From the NCBI GenBank assembly GCA_002747035.1, contig PDRZ01000017.1:62001-126000 (forward strand): a stretch of 64,000 nt of DNA, given 5' to 3'. The translations under genes were made by a program, and so were the position numbers. Numbering within the stretch: the first letter of the stretch is position 1; every line of letters begins with the position of its first letter. Origin of the DNA: Rhodobacterales bacterium (GTDB taxonomy: Bacteria > Pseudomonadota > Alphaproteobacteria > Rhodobacterales > Rhodobacteraceae). Below, one piece after another: positions 1 to 7,686 of the stretch. The notes beneath the pieces are model-generated. The model worked only from the letters and a program-made list of their open reading frames with translations, did not search any database and was not told the DNA's origin.

Positions 1-522
1 GATTGTGCCCCGTTCCCCGGAATAGGTTGACGTTGTATCGGCGTCGAAGGTCCAGTAAGGGACATAAACCCCGCGCATCTTGCGCCCTTTGCGTGCGTAT
101 TGTTGCACCCCCCGTGGCGCGAACCAAAGGGCACCCAGCCATTCGGACATGGCTTCGCGGGCCTGTTTTTCCTCTAAAACAAAGGGGGCCACGGCCCGAG
201 GTTTGATGTGGCGGTGCAGACCTGTGTCGATAACCACGGGGGTGCCACAGAATGGGCATTCGGCGGCGTGATCCTTATCCTCAAACGTGATCTGTGCCGC
301 ACAATTGGGACAGTGCGACAGGCGTGTCTCTTCCACGTCCTGCGCCGGCAACTGCGCCTCGAGCGCGCGGTGGAAATCCAGCTCGCGGATGGCATTCCGA
401 GGCGCATCCTGGATGGAGTGCTCATGCCCGCAATGGTCGCAAACCAAGGCGTTGGTTTGTGGTGCAAAGCGATAGTCGGCACCGCATTGTTCGCACGGAA
501 ATCGTTGGTCAGAGACGGGCAT
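1..522 (-). CDS. TFIIB-type zinc-ribbon membrane protein, YdjG-like (5' part only)
   Basis: Runs off the left edge, so only the first 174 codons are present, reading from an ATG at 522. The N-terminus has two zinc-binding pairs, CxxC at residues 10-13 and 28-31 (a zinc ribbon), and a second set, CPNC at 71-74 and CPFC at 89-92. These are followed by a conserved stretch with the motif GVYVPYWTFDA. Such proteins are often misnamed primosomal protein N' in databases. The arrangement instead matches the zinc-ribbon partner encoded beside SPFH/virion-core proteins, as in the Bacillus ydjGHI operon. It lies on the same strand as, and downstream of, the SPFH gene, which supports that link. The membrane segments expected in the C-terminus lie outside the window. 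Function is inferred: membrane-associated stress response rather than replication. Confidence 0.75.
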   Translation of the reverse strand, partial: MPVSDQRFPCEQCGADYRFAPQTNALVCDHCGHEHSIQDAPRNAIRELDFHRALEAQLPAQDVEETRLSHCPNCAAQITFEDKDHAAECPFCGTPVVIDTGLHRHIKPRAVAPFVLEEKQAREAMSEWLGALWFAPRGVQQYARKGRKMRGVYVPYWTFDADTTSTYSGERGTI

Positions 523-656
523 GGATCACATCGGCCAATGAATGAATCGCAGTACGACGATGACTTGCTACCGTCCCGGGATCAACCTGTTTTGCACGAA
601 GAGTTAAGGGCTTGGGTCTAGAATATCGACGTGGTCGGTTGAATTGGAGCGTTTGA

Positions 657-1061
657 ATGTCTGGTGATGTTGTATAGGAGCACATCCGCAAAGCGATTGG
701 GGCACATGGGGTGTGGAAACTATGGTTGCGGGTCGCAGCAGAAACCGCAAGCGAAGCTTTGAACGTGGATGACATTTGCAAGGATGACAAATACGAATTT
801 GGAAAGATTTTGATCAAGGTTCGAAATTCCCAAGCAGGTAACGCGAATTACGATCGCATCTGCGCGCTTCATGCGTCCTTCCACGGCGAAGCAGGTAGAA
901 TTGCGAGCATGATCAACAAAGGGTAAAAGAGCCAAGCCCTCGCAGCGCTCGGTGGTGGGCGGGTGCTTTCTGAACGCTCTGAAGAATTGCGGGTGGCTTT
1001 GCGGGATTGGCGTGCCGATTTGCGGGCTGCCACCTTAAGCGGGGGGCGGGGGCGGCGGTAG
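657..1061 (+). pseudogene. CZB-domain (chemoreceptor zinc-binding) protein, broken by two in-frame stops
   Basis: A single frame starting at ATG 657 reads as a CZB-domain protein of about 130 residues. It is interrupted by TAG at codon 7 (675-677) and TAA at 924-926, and the first natural end is TAG at 1059-1061. After the amber codon the frame gives IRKAIGAHGVWKLWLR, and later ICALHASFHGEAGRI, so the domain's His and HxxFH ligands survive. After the second stop it continues with SERSEELRVALRDWRADLR, a typical CZB-protein tail. The usual C-x-FGKW zinc motif reads DKYEFGKIL, so the conserved Cys is Tyr and the Trp is lost. Intact relatives sense zinc or oxidants in chemotaxis and c-di-GMP pathways. 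The 3' end overlaps the SPFH stop codon on the opposite strand. Two stops plus a lost ligand indicate real decay. Confidence 0.7.
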
Positions 1062-2150
1062 GATGGTGAACAACCGTGCAATATCTGTTACCTGACCTGC
1101 AGATTTCCAGCCATCTTGCCCTGGGGTCCAGACAAGCGTATCCCGCGTCATCGTTCCATCCGCAGCCATCCGGCCCAGAGATGCCGTGGAAAACGGACCC
1201 TTGGTCTGGCCATTTTCCGCGATGTGCCAGACATGTTCCACAGGTGGGGGAGGCGGCGGCGCAATCGAGTTGGGTTGAGCGGCCTGGGCCACCGCAGGAC
1301 GTGTGCCCCACGGTCCAACCTGCTGACCGATCTGCATCCCAAGCCCGGCACCCAATCCGGTTTGAAGCGCCGCAGCCCCGGCTCCGTCACGCCCAAGGGC
1401 CTCGGCGGCCTGAAATTGCATGTAGTTGGAAAGGTCGCCAACCACGCCCATCGAGGTTCGTTTGTCCATCACGGCTTCTACCGCATCGGGGAGCGAGATG
1501 TTTTCGATATAAAGCTCGGGGATTTCCAGCCCATATTCCGCCAGCACCGGTGCAATGTCACGCGCTACCAACCGACCCAGTTCACGGGTGTTTGCGGCCA
1601 TGTCCAGGACGGGAATCCCAGCACGGGCGATGGTACGCGAAAATTCCTGAACAATGATATTACGAATCTGGAAGCTGATTTCATCCATTGTGAATTCGCC
1701 GTCGGTCCCTACGATTTCCACAAGGAAACGTGCCGGATCGGCGACGCGGATCGAATAGGTGCCAAAGGCACGCAGGCGCACCGGTCCGAATTCGGGATCC
1801 CGCGCGATGATGGGGTTTTTGGTGCCCCATTTCAGGTCCGAAAACCGCGTGGTGTTCACAAAATAGATTTCGGATTTGAACGGACTTTCAAACCCGTGAT
1901 CCCAGTGGTTCAACGTTGTCAGGATCGGCATGTTGTTGGTTTCCAACATGTAAAGCCCCGGGGTAAAGACATCGGCCAACTGACCTTCGTGAACAAACAC
2001 CGCCGCTTGGCCTTCGCGCACCGTCAGCTTGGCACCATATTTGATCTCATGACCTTCCCTTTCAAAACGCCAGACCAGCGTATCGCGGGTGTCGTCAGTC
2101 CAATGGATAACGTCGATGAATTCTCCGGTGAGAAAGTCGAAAATTCCCAT
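1035..2150 (-). CDS. SPFH-domain protein with C-terminal GYF-like domain (YdjI/virion-core family)
   Basis: 371 residues. Residues about 25-250 form an SPFH (stomatin/prohibitin/flotillin-like) fold of the YdjI type, recognisable from AVFVHEGQLADVFTPG near the N-terminus. A low-complexity region rich in Ala, Gly and Gln follows, then a Pro-rich linker. A GYF_2-like domain lies at about 305-360 (WHIAENGQTKGPFS and TLVWTPGQDGWKSAG), and the protein ends in another Pro run. Members of this family scaffold peripheral membrane complexes, and Bacillus YdjI helps localise the phage-shock protein PspA. The GYF-like domain would bind proline-rich partners. The gene lies 26 bp downstream of the DUF2927 gene, in an apparent operon with TelA and XpaC. 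I infer an envelope-stress scaffold. Confidence 0.85.
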   Translation of the reverse strand: MGIFDFLTGEFIDVIHWTDDTRDTLVWRFEREGHEIKYGAKLTVREGQAAVFVHEGQLADVFTPGLYMLETNNMPILTTLNHWDHGFESPFKSEIYFVNTTRFSDLKWGTKNPIIARDPEFGPVRLRAFGTYSIRVADPARFLVEIVGTDGEFTMDEISFQIRNIIVQEFSRTIARAGIPVLDMAANTRELGRLVARDIAPVLAEYGLEIPELYIENISLPDAVEAVMDKRTSMGVVGDLSNYMQFQAAEALGRDGAGAAALQTGLGAGLGMQIGQQVGPWGTRPAVAQAAQPNSIAPPPPPPVEHVWHIAENGQTKGPFSTASLGRMAADGTMTRDTLVWTPGQDGWKSAGQVTDIARLFTILPPPPPPA

Positions 2151-2176
2151 GTTAGTCTCCTGTCGGGCGTTGGCGA

Positions 2177-3157
2177 TCAGAAAGTCTGACCCGTTAACTC
2201 AGTTGCGATCTGGCGGATGATCGGGCGGGCCTGTTTAATTGACATGCCCGGTGTCAGGCGCCGGTCATACAGCATTTTGAGAAGCATTTCGTCATGTGTG
2301 GTCAACAAGGCGAATTCATCGTCGTCGTTGAAGATCGAGGGCCGGGCCGCAGGGCTGTCATTGGCAAGGCCAAGCCCCTGTGCCAGTTCTTCATGATAGC
2401 ACGAGCGCCGCATCAGATCAGGATGTTCGGCACGCACCAAAGCGATGGCCATGCGATGTTGATTGGGGTCAGCTTCGGATGGAAACGCAAGCACAAGACA
2501 GTGGATCGGTCGCGGCAGGCTTTGGAATACCGACATGGCGGTTTCCGACAATCCGGGGGCAAGCTGTCGAACGCGGTTGACCACGAAATCGGTATCATCT
2601 GCGCTTGCCACCAACACGTGAAAATTGGCGCTGTCGGATCGTGTGATGCCGACCGGATGCCCCGTCACCCGACCAAGACGGGCGGCGTAGTTGGAAATAA
2701 TCGCCGCATCACGGCTCCGAATGGTGTCGGAAACCGAGGGCCCGAATTCGGCACGCATCCGAACCGGCCGCACCCAACGGTGCAGGGCCCCTGCGACCCC
2801 ATCGGCGCGGCTTAGCGACCCCCGCGCGTGTTCGTCGTAAAACGCGATACGGATGAAGTTGTTTTCAAGTTCGTGAGGGCCAAATTGTGTGTCTGGTCCA
2901 CCGCCGTCCTGGCGCAACAATCCGCGCGCCAACAGGTCTTGTTGCACACGCCCGTAATAGCGGCTCAGCGCCTCGCTTTTCGCAGAGGGGGCTGATGGTT
3001 TTTGCGCGGGTGCCGGGGGCTTGGGTTTGACCAAACCCACTGGTCGGGTAAGTGGTTTCAGCGTCGGTTCAACAGAGGCCGTGCCAAGGCAGCCGGCCAG
3101 AAACAAAGCCAGCCCCGAAACGGTAATCGAACGAAGAAGTAGACGCTGAAACCTCAA
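2177..3157 (-). CDS. DUF2927 lipoprotein
   Basis: 326 residues. The N-terminus is a lipoprotein signal: basic start, hydrophobic core, then the lipobox LAGC with Cys at about 23. A Pro/Lys/Ala-rich linker (about 35-65) precedes the DUF2927 domain (about 95-320), recognisable from LENNFIRIAFYDEH, the acidic IFNDDDEFALLTTHDE and the terminal LYDRRLTPGMS. DUF2927 proteins are common in Rhodobacterales and often have a Zn-protease-like look. A conserved HEE (CYHEELAQGLGL) could be a degenerate metal site. It starts 2 bp after the telA stop, so the two are very likely co-transcribed and translationally coupled. Expected to be anchored in an envelope membrane facing the periplasm. Biochemical function unknown. 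Confidence 0.82.
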   Translation of the reverse strand: MRFQRLLLRSITVSGLALFLAGCLGTASVEPTLKPLTRPVGLVKPKPPAPAQKPSAPSAKSEALSRYYGRVQQDLLARGLLRQDGGGPDTQFGPHELENNFIRIAFYDEHARGSLSRADGVAGALHRWVRPVRMRAEFGPSVSDTIRSRDAAIISNYAARLGRVTGHPVGITRSDSANFHVLVASADDTDFVVNRVRQLAPGLSETAMSVFQSLPRPIHCLVLAFPSEADPNQHRMAIALVRAEHPDLMRRSCYHEELAQGLGLANDSPAARPSIFNDDDEFALLTTHDEMLLKMLYDRRLTPGMSIKQARPIIRQIATELTGQTF

Positions 3158-3159
3158 AA

Positions 3160-4359
3160 TCAGCCCCCTGTGACCGAATTGCCAGCGGTGTCTCCGAGTC
3201 CGGTTTTACGGGCCTTGGCAGAGGCGAGCGTGTCGCGCAGGTCCGCTTCCATTTTCTTGAGATCCGCTTCGGCGGCTGCACGGCGCGCCTTGCCCTCATC
3301 GGCAATCAGGAGGCTTTCTTCGATGGTTCCGATCAGGTCGGCATTGGCCTGTTTCACCGCGTCGATATCAAATACGCCGCGTTCCATTTCCTCGCGGATC
3401 ATTTTGTTGCTTTCGCGCAGATTGGCGGCGTTGGCCGTCAAAAGCTCGTTGGTCAGGTCGTTGGCGTCGCGCACGGCGGCGGCCGCTTCGGCGCTGCGCT
3501 GGATTGTAACGGCTTGGGCCAGCTGAGTTTCCCATAGGGGCACGGTATTGACGAGGGTCGAATTGATCTTGGTCACCAAAGACTTGTCGTTTTCCTGCAC
3601 CAATCGGATCGAAGGCAGCGATTGCATGGTCACCTGTCGGGTGAGCTTCAGGTCATGGACACGGCGCTCCAGATCATCCCGCGCGGCGCGCAGGTCACGC
3701 AGTTCCTGCGCCTTCATGACCTGATCTTCTTCGGCGGCGACCTCAACTTCGGCCTGTTTTGCAGGGATGACCTCTTCGTCCAACACGCGCAATTTCTCTT
3801 CACCCGCTGCGATGTAAAGCGCCAGTTCATCATAGAAGGTCAGCGTTTTTTCATAGAGCATGTCGAGCGATTTGATGTCCTTGAGCAGGGTATGCTCATG
3901 CGACAAAAGGTTGTCAGTGATCTTGTCGATCTGACCCTGAATGGTTTCAAAACGCGCGGTGAACTTGGCAAAGGGTGCGGCGCGTCCCAGCAGTTTTTCC
4001 CACCATTTACGTTCGCGACGCACGTCCAGCTCGCTGACCGAAAACCCACGGATCGTGGTGACAATACTGCGCAGGCTGTCACCTGCGGGGCCAACATCTT
4101 TGTTGCGCACGCCGTTCAGCATGGCCTGGCTGATTTCCTGCAATTCGGCCTGGGCCGCAGAGCCGAAATGAATGATCGAACTGGTGTCGGACATGTCCAG
4201 TTCGGCCATGCGTTCGGTAATCTCGCGGCTGACGTCCCCCTTCGCGTCGGCCAACGGCACAATCTCGTCGGCGTTTGTGGGTTCGGGCAGGATCACGGCG
4301 TTGACTTCTTCGACAAGCGTCAGCGCGTCTTGTGCCTGTTTCTGGATCGTGGTCGACAT
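3160..4359 (-). CDS. TelA/KlaA-family toxic anion resistance protein
   Basis: 399 residues matching the TelA family (PF05816): all-helical, charged, no signal peptide or membrane segments. It shows the conserved EKLLGRAAPFAKFTARFETIQGQID segment region, a long coiled-coil stretch (about 150-260) and the family pattern around residues 270-340. TelA proteins are linked to tellurite and other stress resistance and usually pair with XpaC, as here. The mechanism is not established. The gene follows xpaC after 27 bp and precedes the DUF2927 gene by 2 bp. It probably acts on the cytoplasmic face of the membrane with the XpaC and SPFH partners; this is inferred from context. Confidence 0.9.
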   Translation of the reverse strand: MSTTIQKQAQDALTLVEEVNAVILPEPTNADEIVPLADAKGDVSREITERMAELDMSDTSSIIHFGSAAQAELQEISQAMLNGVRNKDVGPAGDSLRSIVTTIRGFSVSELDVRRERKWWEKLLGRAAPFAKFTARFETIQGQIDKITDNLLSHEHTLLKDIKSLDMLYEKTLTFYDELALYIAAGEEKLRVLDEEVIPAKQAEVEVAAEEDQVMKAQELRDLRAARDDLERRVHDLKLTRQVTMQSLPSIRLVQENDKSLVTKINSTLVNTVPLWETQLAQAVTIQRSAEAAAAVRDANDLTNELLTANAANLRESNKMIREEMERGVFDIDAVKQANADLIGTIEESLLIADEGKARRAAAEADLKKMEADLRDTLASAKARKTGLGDTAGNSVTGG

Positions 4360-4386
4360 CGGGTGTTACCTCACTGTGTTTTTGTC

Positions 4387-5259
4387 TCAGTCGAGACGAA
4401 TGCCCTCGCGCTGCAAACGGTCCCGCAGCACGTCGATTTCAATGGACAGGTCGCTGCGATCATCTAGGAGAAGGGCCTGGGTTTTTGCCCCAAAGCTGTC
4501 TTCCAGATCGGTCAGAAGCAGCATATAGTCCGCCCGCGCCTGGTCATCGCGAATGCGCCCGTAGAGATCGGCAAATTTGACCGTCGCGTCGCGGGCACCC
4601 TGCAGATAGACGCCCATGAATTTACGCGCAGCAGTCAGGTCGCGCGGATCCTCTTCCACCGTGCGCAGCAGATCGCGCACCCTAGTCTGAAACTGATCGA
4701 CACGCGCCTCTGCCTCGCGATCCCCTGACCGTTTGATGGCGTCACTCATCGCTGTCAGGTGGTCTTCCGCAGTTGCCACCATACGGGCGACGCGGTCGGT
4801 CTGGAATTCGTCCACACCTTCCATCCCCTTGTTTTTCATCGGGTCGGGGCCGAAGGTCAGGAAATGCAGAACGGTGCCCACAAGGCCATAAAGCAGAGGC
4901 TCGAGCAATCCACCGGACGCGGCAAACCCGGCAAGAGCCAAGCCGCCGCCGGTGAACAGAGAGCCGAGCAACTTGCGCGGCAAGGCCGGGCGGCGCGCGA
5001 TTTTACGGGCCTCATACGCCTCTTGTGCCAGCAATCCGTCGCGGGTTAGCCACGCGGCCAAAAGCAACAGGCCAAGCGCGGCAAGATTAAGCACCAGCGC
5101 CGTGGGGCCGTTTCCAAACGCGGACCAGATCAGGGGAAGCGGAGCAAGGAACAACAGATTGACGCGGCCACCGGCACGGGTGCGTTTGGCACCACGATAG
5201 GCTCCGATCTCACCCGTTTCGCTTTTCGGGCTGTATTTCCCACCGTATTTCTGTGCCAT
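4387..5259 (-). CDS. XpaC-family membrane protein (5-bromo-4-chloroindolyl phosphate hydrolysis protein)
   Basis: 290 residues from ATG 5259; a GTG one codon earlier (5262) is possible. The ATG is favoured because it overlaps the TGA of the upstream micropeptide (TGATG), a standard coupling arrangement. Two hydrophobic regions, at about 33-75 and 92-128, make membrane hairpins. The rest is a helical cytoplasmic domain with repeated acidic/basic heptad-like segments. XpaC proteins were named from a phosphatase phenotype, but enzymatic activity is doubtful. They nearly always neighbour TelA. Likely the membrane anchor of the TelA module. Confidence 0.85.
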   Translation of the reverse strand: MAQKYGGKYSPKSETGEIGAYRGAKRTRAGGRVNLLFLAPLPLIWSAFGNGPTALVLNLAALGLLLLAAWLTRDGLLAQEAYEARKIARRPALPRKLLGSLFTGGGLALAGFAASGGLLEPLLYGLVGTVLHFLTFGPDPMKNKGMEGVDEFQTDRVARMVATAEDHLTAMSDAIKRSGDREAEARVDQFQTRVRDLLRTVEEDPRDLTAARKFMGVYLQGARDATVKFADLYGRIRDDQARADYMLLLTDLEDSFGAKTQALLLDDRSDLSIEIDVLRDRLQREGIRLD

Positions 5260-5342
5260 CACACACCCCCCGCAATCGAGACATATAGTATGAGTATGAC
5301 AAGCAGGACAAAGGCCAGTTTTTGAAGTCCGGTTTCGCTCAT
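5259..5342 (-). CDS. 27-residue membrane micropeptide upstream of xpaC
   Basis: A short frame from ATG 5342 to TGA 5259-5261 encodes a polar head (MSETGLQK) followed by one hydrophobic helix (LAFVLLVILILYVSIAGG). It is preceded by a GGGGGTG purine-rich site. The stop codon overlaps the xpaC start as TGATG, a strong sign of translational coupling, and the peptide has the charge pattern of a single-pass inner-membrane peptide. It could be a leader for xpaC or a small subunit of the TelA/XpaC/SPFH complex. No family recognised; conservation is untested. Confidence 0.5.
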   Translation of the reverse strand: MSETGLQKLAFVLLVILILYVSIAGGV

Positions 5343-5424
5343 GTCACCCCCAATGGCACCTGTTCCTTTGAGCATCGCCAATAACTTAGGGGACATGGCC
5401 GCGGGGCGCTAGGGGGAAGATGAC

Positions 5425-5449
5425 GGCAGGCGGATCATCTCCGCCTGCC
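5425..5449 (-). terminator. Hairpin downstream of terC
   Basis: Perfect 9-bp arms (GGCAGGCGG / CCGCCTGCC) around a 7-base loop, 20 bp past the terC stop and before the micropeptide start. No clear T-tract follows on the minus strand, so it is a weak terminator or attenuator separating terC from the TelA group. Confidence 0.45.
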
Positions 5450-5468
5450 TTGGGGGTCAGTGTGGGGG

Positions 5469-6284
5469 TCAGTGGTTGGCGTGGCGCTCAGCGTTGAGCT
5501 TGCGCGAATAGCCAGATTGCAGAAATTCCACGACGAAAAGAACGATGACCGAGAAATAGAATGTGGTCTTGGACATCGGAATGACCTCATAGCCGAAGAA
5601 TTTCAACGCCATGGAATGGTCATGGGTGGCGTGTGCGGCGGCCTGTCCGGCCTCGCCCAACAAAACCACACCCACGATCAACAGGATGAACAGGCCAAGC
5701 ACCTCGTACATCCGATTCTTTTCCAGGAACGCGGTCACACCGTCGGCCAGCAAAAGCATTGCGGCACCGGAAAGCAGGATCGCCGTGGCGAGAATCGGGA
5801 ACACGTCAGTAATCGCCAGCGCCGACAGTACCGAGTCAAACGAGAAGATCAGGTTCATCATGACGATCAGCATCACCACTTGGGCCGCCGATTTGCCGGA
5901 TTTGTTGCCCACATCGGTTTCAAGGTGGTCGACGGTCAACATGTGGCTGATTTCTTTCACAGCCGTGTAGATGATAAACACGCCCCCAACGATGAACACG
6001 ACAGTGGCAAAGTTCATCCCACCCTCGATCACACCTTTCCAATCAAAGACATAGAAGGGTTCAGACAGCGTTTCGATCAACTGCATCATCGCAAACAACA
6101 GCACAACGCGCAGGATAACGGCGATAATGATGCCCCAGAACCGCACGGCCTTCTGGCTGGCCAGCGGCGCACGTTGGGATTCGATGGAGATATAGAGAAG
6201 GTTGTCAAACCCAAGCACGGCCTGAAGAAAAATCAGCATCAACAGGTTGCCGAGGTTTTCGGGGGTCAGCAGATCAGCGAACAT
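5469..6284 (-). CDS. TerC-family integral membrane protein
   Basis: 271 residues with about seven hydrophobic segments. It has the paired acidic membrane motifs of TerC proteins: LGFDNLLYISI (near 25) and FSFDSVLSALAITD (near 140). TerC/Alx/YkoY proteins are linked to tellurium resistance and to manganese efflux, including metalation of exported proteins. It is encoded upstream of, and on the same strand as, the XpaC/TelA group, separated by a hairpin, so it may share a stress role with them. I looked for a yybP-ykoY-type manganese riboswitch upstream; the 80-bp spacer to rluB is too short and shows none. An rluB terminator-like hairpin lies there instead. Confidence 0.9.
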   Translation of the reverse strand: MFADLLTPENLGNLLMLIFLQAVLGFDNLLYISIESQRAPLASQKAVRFWGIIIAVILRVVLLFAMMQLIETLSEPFYVFDWKGVIEGGMNFATVVFIVGGVFIIYTAVKEISHMLTVDHLETDVGNKSGKSAAQVVMLIVMMNLIFSFDSVLSALAITDVFPILATAILLSGAAMLLLADGVTAFLEKNRMYEVLGLFILLIVGVVLLGEAGQAAAHATHDHSMALKFFGYEVIPMSKTTFYFSVIVLFVVEFLQSGYSRKLNAERHANH

Positions 6285-6365
6285 GTCACGTCCCTTGTTA
6301 AATCAACATTGAACGCAGGGATAACCCATCGTCGCGGCAAAATAAACGCGCCCCTTGGGGGAATG

Positions 6366-7163
6366 TCAGGCTTTTCTTCTCCGCACCGGTTTACGGCGCG
6401 GTTTGGCGGGGCTTCCCGACTTGTTGTCATCCCGATCCATGCCCAGTTGGTCGCGAAGCACGCGGCGGCGCACTTCTTCTACCGCACCGGGTTTCAGCGG
6501 GCCTAACTGAAACGGACCGTAAGACACCCGGATCAGCCGGTTGACCGTCAGGCCCACGGCTTCCATCGCGCGACGGATTTCGCGGTTTTTGCCTTCGCGC
6601 AAGGCAACCGTGGCCCAGGCATTGGCTCCTTGCTGGCGATCAAGGCTGACAATCATCGGTTGGAACTTTTCGCCATCAATGGTCAACCCGTCGCGCAGGG
6701 GTTGGAAGGTGGCATCTGTGGGCCGCCCTTTGATCCGCACGCGGTATTTGCGCAACCAACCCGTGGATGGCAGCTCGAGTTTGCGTTTCACGCCGCCATC
6801 ATTGGTCAAAAGCAACAGGCCTTCGGAGTTGAGATCAAGTCGCCCCACCGTCATGACGCGTGGCAGATCTTCGGGCAGGTCATCAAAAATTGTCGGCCGC
6901 CCCTGTTCGTCGCGATTCGTGGTCAGCAACCCCGTGGGCTTGTGATAGAGCCACAGCCGCGCAGGCTCGGGCGCATCCAGAGGCGTGCCATCGACGATGA
7001 TCTTGTCCTTGGGCGTCACGTTTAGCGCTGCGCGCGCGATCACCTCGCCATTCACCGTGACGCGACCGGCTTCGATCATACGTTCGGCTTCGCGACGGCT
7101 TGCGCGTCCTGCGCGTGCGATCACCTTGGCGATCCGTTCTCCGGGAGGGGTTTTTTGGCTCAT
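6366..7163 (-). CDS. rluB: 23S rRNA pseudouridine synthase RluB-like (RsuA family)
   Basis: 265 residues. An N-terminal S4 RNA-binding domain (about 8-60; RIAKVIARAGRASRREAERM) precedes the RsuA-type synthase domain, with the catalytic Asp in GRLDLNSEGLLLLTNDG near residue 110 and the distal NREIRRAMEAVGL motif. The C-terminus is a highly basic tail (about 30 residues rich in Arg, Lys and Pro), typical of alphaproteobacterial RluB. It modifies a uridine in 23S rRNA helix 89. The gene is divergent from tadA, with about 63 bp between the chosen starts. A CCCCAAGGGG hairpin with T-rich tail follows its stop. Confidence 0.9.
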   Translation of the reverse strand: MSQKTPPGERIAKVIARAGRASRREAERMIEAGRVTVNGEVIARAALNVTPKDKIIVDGTPLDAPEPARLWLYHKPTGLLTTNRDEQGRPTIFDDLPEDLPRVMTVGRLDLNSEGLLLLTNDGGVKRKLELPSTGWLRKYRVRIKGRPTDATFQPLRDGLTIDGEKFQPMIVSLDRQQGANAWATVALREGKNREIRRAMEAVGLTVNRLIRVSYGPFQLGPLKPGAVEEVRRRVLRDQLGMDRDDNKSGSPAKPRRKPVRRRKA

Positions 7164-7226
7164 GGCCCACCATGTAACGGATCAGAGGGGGTTGCGAAAG
7201 CCCGAGATGCGGGGCAGGGAGATGAG

Positions 7227-7676
7227 ATGGAATTCAACGGCCACATGCGACTGGCGCTGGAACAGGCGCAAAGTGCCGCGCAGCGGGGCGAGGTCCCGGT
7301 GGGCGCGGTGCTTGTCGGACCGGGGGGAGATGTCGTGGCAGTTGCAGGCAACCGCACCCGCGAGCTTTGTGATCCCACGGCCCATGCCGAAATTCTGGTC
7401 ATCCGTCAGGCTTGTACCGCGCTTGGGGTGGAACGGCTGCCCGATCACGATCTCTATGTTACGCTTGAGCCCTGTCCGATGTGTGCAACTGCAATCTCTG
7501 CGGCGCGGATCAGGCGGCTTTATTATGGGGCGTCCGACCCGAAAAGTGGCGGTGTGGAACATGGTGCACAGGTGTTCACCCATGCCCAATGCCACCATGT
7601 GCCCGAAATTTACGAAGGTATTCGCACTGCGGAAGCCGCCAGATTACTGAAGGCGTTCTTTGCTAGGCTGCGTTAG
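7227..7676 (+). CDS. tadA: tRNA-specific adenosine deaminase TadA
   Basis: 149 residues from ATG 7227, chosen over an in-frame ATG at 7155 because AGGGAG lies just upstream and the extra residues would overlap rluB. The zinc and catalytic motifs of the cytidine deaminase fold are present: HAE (about residue 57) and PCPMC (about 86-90). TadA converts A34 to inosine in tRNA-Arg(ACG), needed to read CGC and CGA codons. Length is normal for the family. Confidence 0.93.
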   Translation: MEFNGHMRLALEQAQSAAQRGEVPVGAVLVGPGGDVVAVAGNRTRELCDPTAHAEILVIRQACTALGVERLPDHDLYVTLEPCPMCATAISAARIRRLYYGASDPKSGGVEHGAQVFTHAQCHHVPEIYEGIRTAEAARLLKAFFARLR

Positions 7677-7686
7677 AGCGCCCGGC

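Noticed and set aside
1-522. Primosomal protein N' (PriA helicase)
   Set aside because: The zinc-ribbon pattern can attract that name, but helicase motifs are absent in the visible part and the neighbourhood is an SPFH/TelA module.
6285-6365. yybP-ykoY manganese riboswitch before terC
   Set aside because: The spacer is only 81 bp and shows an rluB terminator-like hairpin, not the conserved manganese-switch loops.
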